NCBI RefSeq assembly: GCF_050337045.1 | Contig: NZ_JAKJSO010000008.1 | Location: 124,001-188,000 of the forward strand | Source: Photobacterium kagoshimensis | GTDB taxonomy: Bacteria > Pseudomonadota > Gammaproteobacteria > Enterobacterales > Vibrionaceae | Length of the DNA: 64,000 nucleotides | Reading direction: 5' to 3' | Shown here: piece after piece, positions 61,973-64,000 of the stretch | Numbering within the stretch: the first letter of the stretch is position 1 | How the letters are laid out: the number at the start of each line of letters is the position of its first letter | Translations under genes and position numbers: made by a program | The notes under the pieces: model-generated | Seen by the model: only the letters and a program-made list of their open reading frames with translations | What the model was told of the DNA's origin: nothing | Databases searched by the model: none

Positions 61973-64000
61973 CTACTGCGCTAACGCCTTCTCTACTTTC
62001 TCAAACAAGTCTTTCGCTAGATTCTCAAGACCCGCTAATTTTTCAAGCTCTGCACGCATTAACGCTTGGCGTGCATCATCGTACTGACGGTATTTCAGGA
62101 ATGGTTCGATCAAGCGAGAGGCAACTTGTGGGTTCGATGTATTCAGTGCTGTTAGAATTTCAGTTAAGAATACATAACCAGAGCCATCCTTCGCATGGAA
62201 ACGTACTGGGTTATTGCCACAGAAATTGGCCACCAAGTTACGAGTACGGTTCGGGTTTTTCAGATCAAATGCTGGGTGGTTCATGGTTTCACGCACATTT
62301 GCCAATGCGTTGTCAGCAGGATTACTCCCTTGCAGCGCAAACCATTTGTCCATGACTAAACCATCATGTGTCCATTTATCACTAAAATCTTGCATCTGCT
62401 CTGCACGACAATCCAGTTCTGAATTGTTCGCTGCCGCCATCGCTGCCATCGTATCTGTCATGTTGTCTGATACTTGGTACTGTGCAGCAACAAGCTCGTT
62501 ACCCTTTTCAGTACATGCAAGGTAAGACAAACAACGGTTACGTAGTGCACGTTTCGCCATTGCATCATGTTCGATAGTGTAACTTGCTTGTGCCAGCGAA
62601 TGATAAATAGCCGTTAGCTCATCTTCCATTTCTGTTGCTAGGATTGCTTTGATTTCACCAACCACTTTATTAATGGCATCAACATCCACACACTTGTACC
62701 AACCTGCGATTTCGTTCTCGCTTGGTAGCGTCAGCATTTCTGCAATAAAGGCTGGATCAAGATCATCTGCCAATAATGCACCACGGAATGCATCGACCAC
62801 ACTTGCTGGGAATTCAACCGCTTTGCCATTCTGTACATTTGTGACATTGTCACGGATGTACTTCGCCAATAGCATTTGGCCTGCATCCCAACGTGCAAAC
62901 TCATTACGCGCATGCACCATCAAGAACACAAGTTCGTCATCGCTGTAATCGTATTCCAGCACAACAGGTGCAGAGAACTCGCGCAACAGAGAAATAACAG
63001 GCAGCTCTGATACGTTATCAAACTCGAATACCTGCTCTTCTTGCTTCACATCAAGGATGTGATGAACCGCCTCACCGTTACGTTGTAACTCAATAACATT
63101 GCCCTTGCTATCGTATAGTTCGATATCAAGCGGAATGTGCAGCGCGACTTTTTCTTCTTGGCCTGGTGTTGGGGCCGTTGCTTGCTTAACCGTTACACGG
63201 TAACTCTTGCTTTCTGCATCATAATCCGTGGATACATTCACAACTGGTGTACCTGCTTGGCTATACCAACGACGGAATGCAACTAAATCAACACCTGATG
63301 CATCTTCCATTGCTTGAACGAAATCATCACATGTCGCAGCAGTACCGTCATGACGTTCAAAGTAAAGCTTAATGCCTGCTTGGAACTTCTCTTCACCCAG
63401 TAAGGTGTGCATCATGCGGATCACTTCGCTACCCTTTTCATAAACAGTCAGGGTGTAGAAGTTATTCATCTCGATCACTTGCTCAGGACGAATTGGGTGT
63501 GACATTGGGCCACGATCTTCAGCAAACTGTGGACCACGAACAATGCGTACATTATTAATACGGTTTACAGCACGAGAACCCAGATCAGAAGAGAACTCTT
63601 GATCACGGAAAACCGTTAAACCTTCTTTCAAACTTAGTTGGAACCAGTCACGACAAGTAACGCGGTTACCCGTCCAGTTATGGAAGTATTCATGGCCGAT
63701 GACAGCCTCAATACCTTGGTAATCAACATCCGTTGCAGTTTGTGGGTTTGCTAATACGAATTTCGAGTTAAAAACATTTAAGCCTTTGTTTTCCATTGCG
63801 CCCATGTTGAAGAAATCAACCGCCACAATCATATAAATGTCTAAATCGTACTCAAGGCCAAAACGCTCTTCGTCCCACTTCATCGAGTTGATTAGCGAAG
63901 TCATCGCGTAATCAGCACGATCTAAGTTACCTTTGTCGACAAAAATTTCGAGTTCGACCTCACGACCACTCATGGTCGTGTACTTATCACGAAGCACATC
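61973..64000 (-). CDS. pepN: Aminopeptidase N, 3' part (5' end outside window)
   Basis: M1 zinc aminopeptidase. The visible 675 residues hold the zinc motif HEYFH with NWTGNRVT and the catalytic region FRDQEF, the middle beta domain and the long C-terminal helical domain. The frame is open to the right edge, so the N-terminal domain (about 190 residues) is outside the window. Contains an exact matS site at 62841-62853. It removes N-terminal residues from peptides in the cytosol. Confidence 0.95.
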   Translation of the reverse strand, partial: DVLRDKYTTMSGREVELEIFVDKGNLDRADYAMTSLINSMKWDEERFGLEYDLDIYMIVAVDFFNMGAMENKGLNVFNSKFVLANPQTATDVDYQGIEAVIGHEYFHNWTGNRVTCRDWFQLSLKEGLTVFRDQEFSSDLGSRAVNRINNVRIVRGPQFAEDRGPMSHPIRPEQVIEMNNFYTLTVYEKGSEVIRMMHTLLGEEKFQAGIKLYFERHDGTAATCDDFVQAMEDASGVDLVAFRRWYSQAGTPVVNVSTDYDAESKSYRVTVKQATAPTPGQEEKVALHIPLDIELYDSKGNVIELQRNGEAVHHILDVKQEEQVFEFDNVSELPVISLLREFSAPVVLEYDYSDDELVFLMVHARNEFARWDAGQMLLAKYIRDNVTNVQNGKAVEFPASVVDAFRGALLADDLDPAFIAEMLTLPSENEIAGWYKCVDVDAINKVVGEIKAILATEMEDELTAIYHSLAQASYTIEHDAMAKRALRNRCLSYLACTEKGNELVAAQYQVSDNMTDTMAAMAAANNSELDCRAEQMQDFSDKWTHDGLVMDKWFALQGSNPADNALANVRETMNHPAFDLKNPNRTRNLVANFCGNNPVRFHAKDGSGYVFLTEILTALNTSNPQVASRLIEPFLKYRQYDDARQALMRAELEKLAGLENLAKDLFEKVEKALAQ
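62841..62853. promoter_or_regulatory. matS site (exact match)
   Basis: GTGACATTGTCAC fits GTGACRNYGTCAC at every fixed position. Within pepN. Confidence 0.8.

Overview
The window reads as a chromosomal segment of a marine gammaproteobacterium of the Vibrionaceae, most likely Photobacterium. The evidence is protein similarity by eye to Vibrio and E. coli families, Vibrio-type families (DUF2987, DUF3634, DUF3466, DUF2835), the run ccoNOQP-ccoHIS-fnr-uspE-ttcA, and a FIST-protein/hybrid-kinase pair next to ccoN as in Vibrio cholerae. The species call is inference. No rRNA, tRNA or CRISPR array was seen.

Layout. 1-0.5 kb: start of potA, running out of the left edge. 0.9-13.5 kb: housekeeping and uncharacterised genes (membrane protein, DUF2987, pepT, terC family, a Fic protein behind an operator-like repeat array, an FAD protein, M32 carboxypeptidase, a PBP5-type carboxypeptidase, ttcA, a lipoprotein). 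13.6-22.6 kb: microaerobic respiration block on the minus strand (ccoNOQP, assembly genes ccoH, ccoI, ccoS and a SafE-like protein, then fnr and uspE), with an FNR box before fnr. 22.9-27.6 kb: a small anchored protein, an SDR, and a FIST sensor with a hybrid histidine kinase (NosP/NahK or VpsV/VpsS type). 27.6-36.0 kb: a beta-oxidation cluster (AraC-type regulator, acyl-CoA dehydrogenase, CoA transferase, FadB-like, FadA-like). 36.0-41.5 kb: accessory stretch with a truncated transposase, phage-like remnants, small ORFs, rsuA, a lone receiver protein and a PilZ protein. 41.5-64 kb: a block resembling the E. coli Ter region: matP, a Lon-like protease, fabA, rmf, DUF3466, uup, a glutaredoxin-like gene, rlmKL, zapC, pyrD, a diguanylate cyclase, the large NAD-glutamate dehydrogenase, DUF2835 and the 3' part of pepN.

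How it fits together. The strongest pattern outside the genes is a set of exact matches to the MatP binding site matS (GTGACRNYGTCAC) at 6262, 18533, 39317 and 62841. One-mismatch relatives occur at 42402 (upstream of matP itself), 49465 and 56243. About 0.015 exact matches are expected by chance in 64 kb at equal base use, so the window probably lies in the chromosome's Ter macrodomain and carries both the protein and its sites. A second theme is c-di-GMP and nitric-oxide type signalling: FIST/kinase pair, GGDEF enzyme with an I-site, PilZ protein and single-domain receiver. Other points to check are a 13-bp tandem repeat over the pepT stop codon, a hairpin over the terC-family ribosome binding site, a 32-residue hydrophobic peptide unit near 37.3 kb, and a 1.3-kb gap between rlmKL and zapC.
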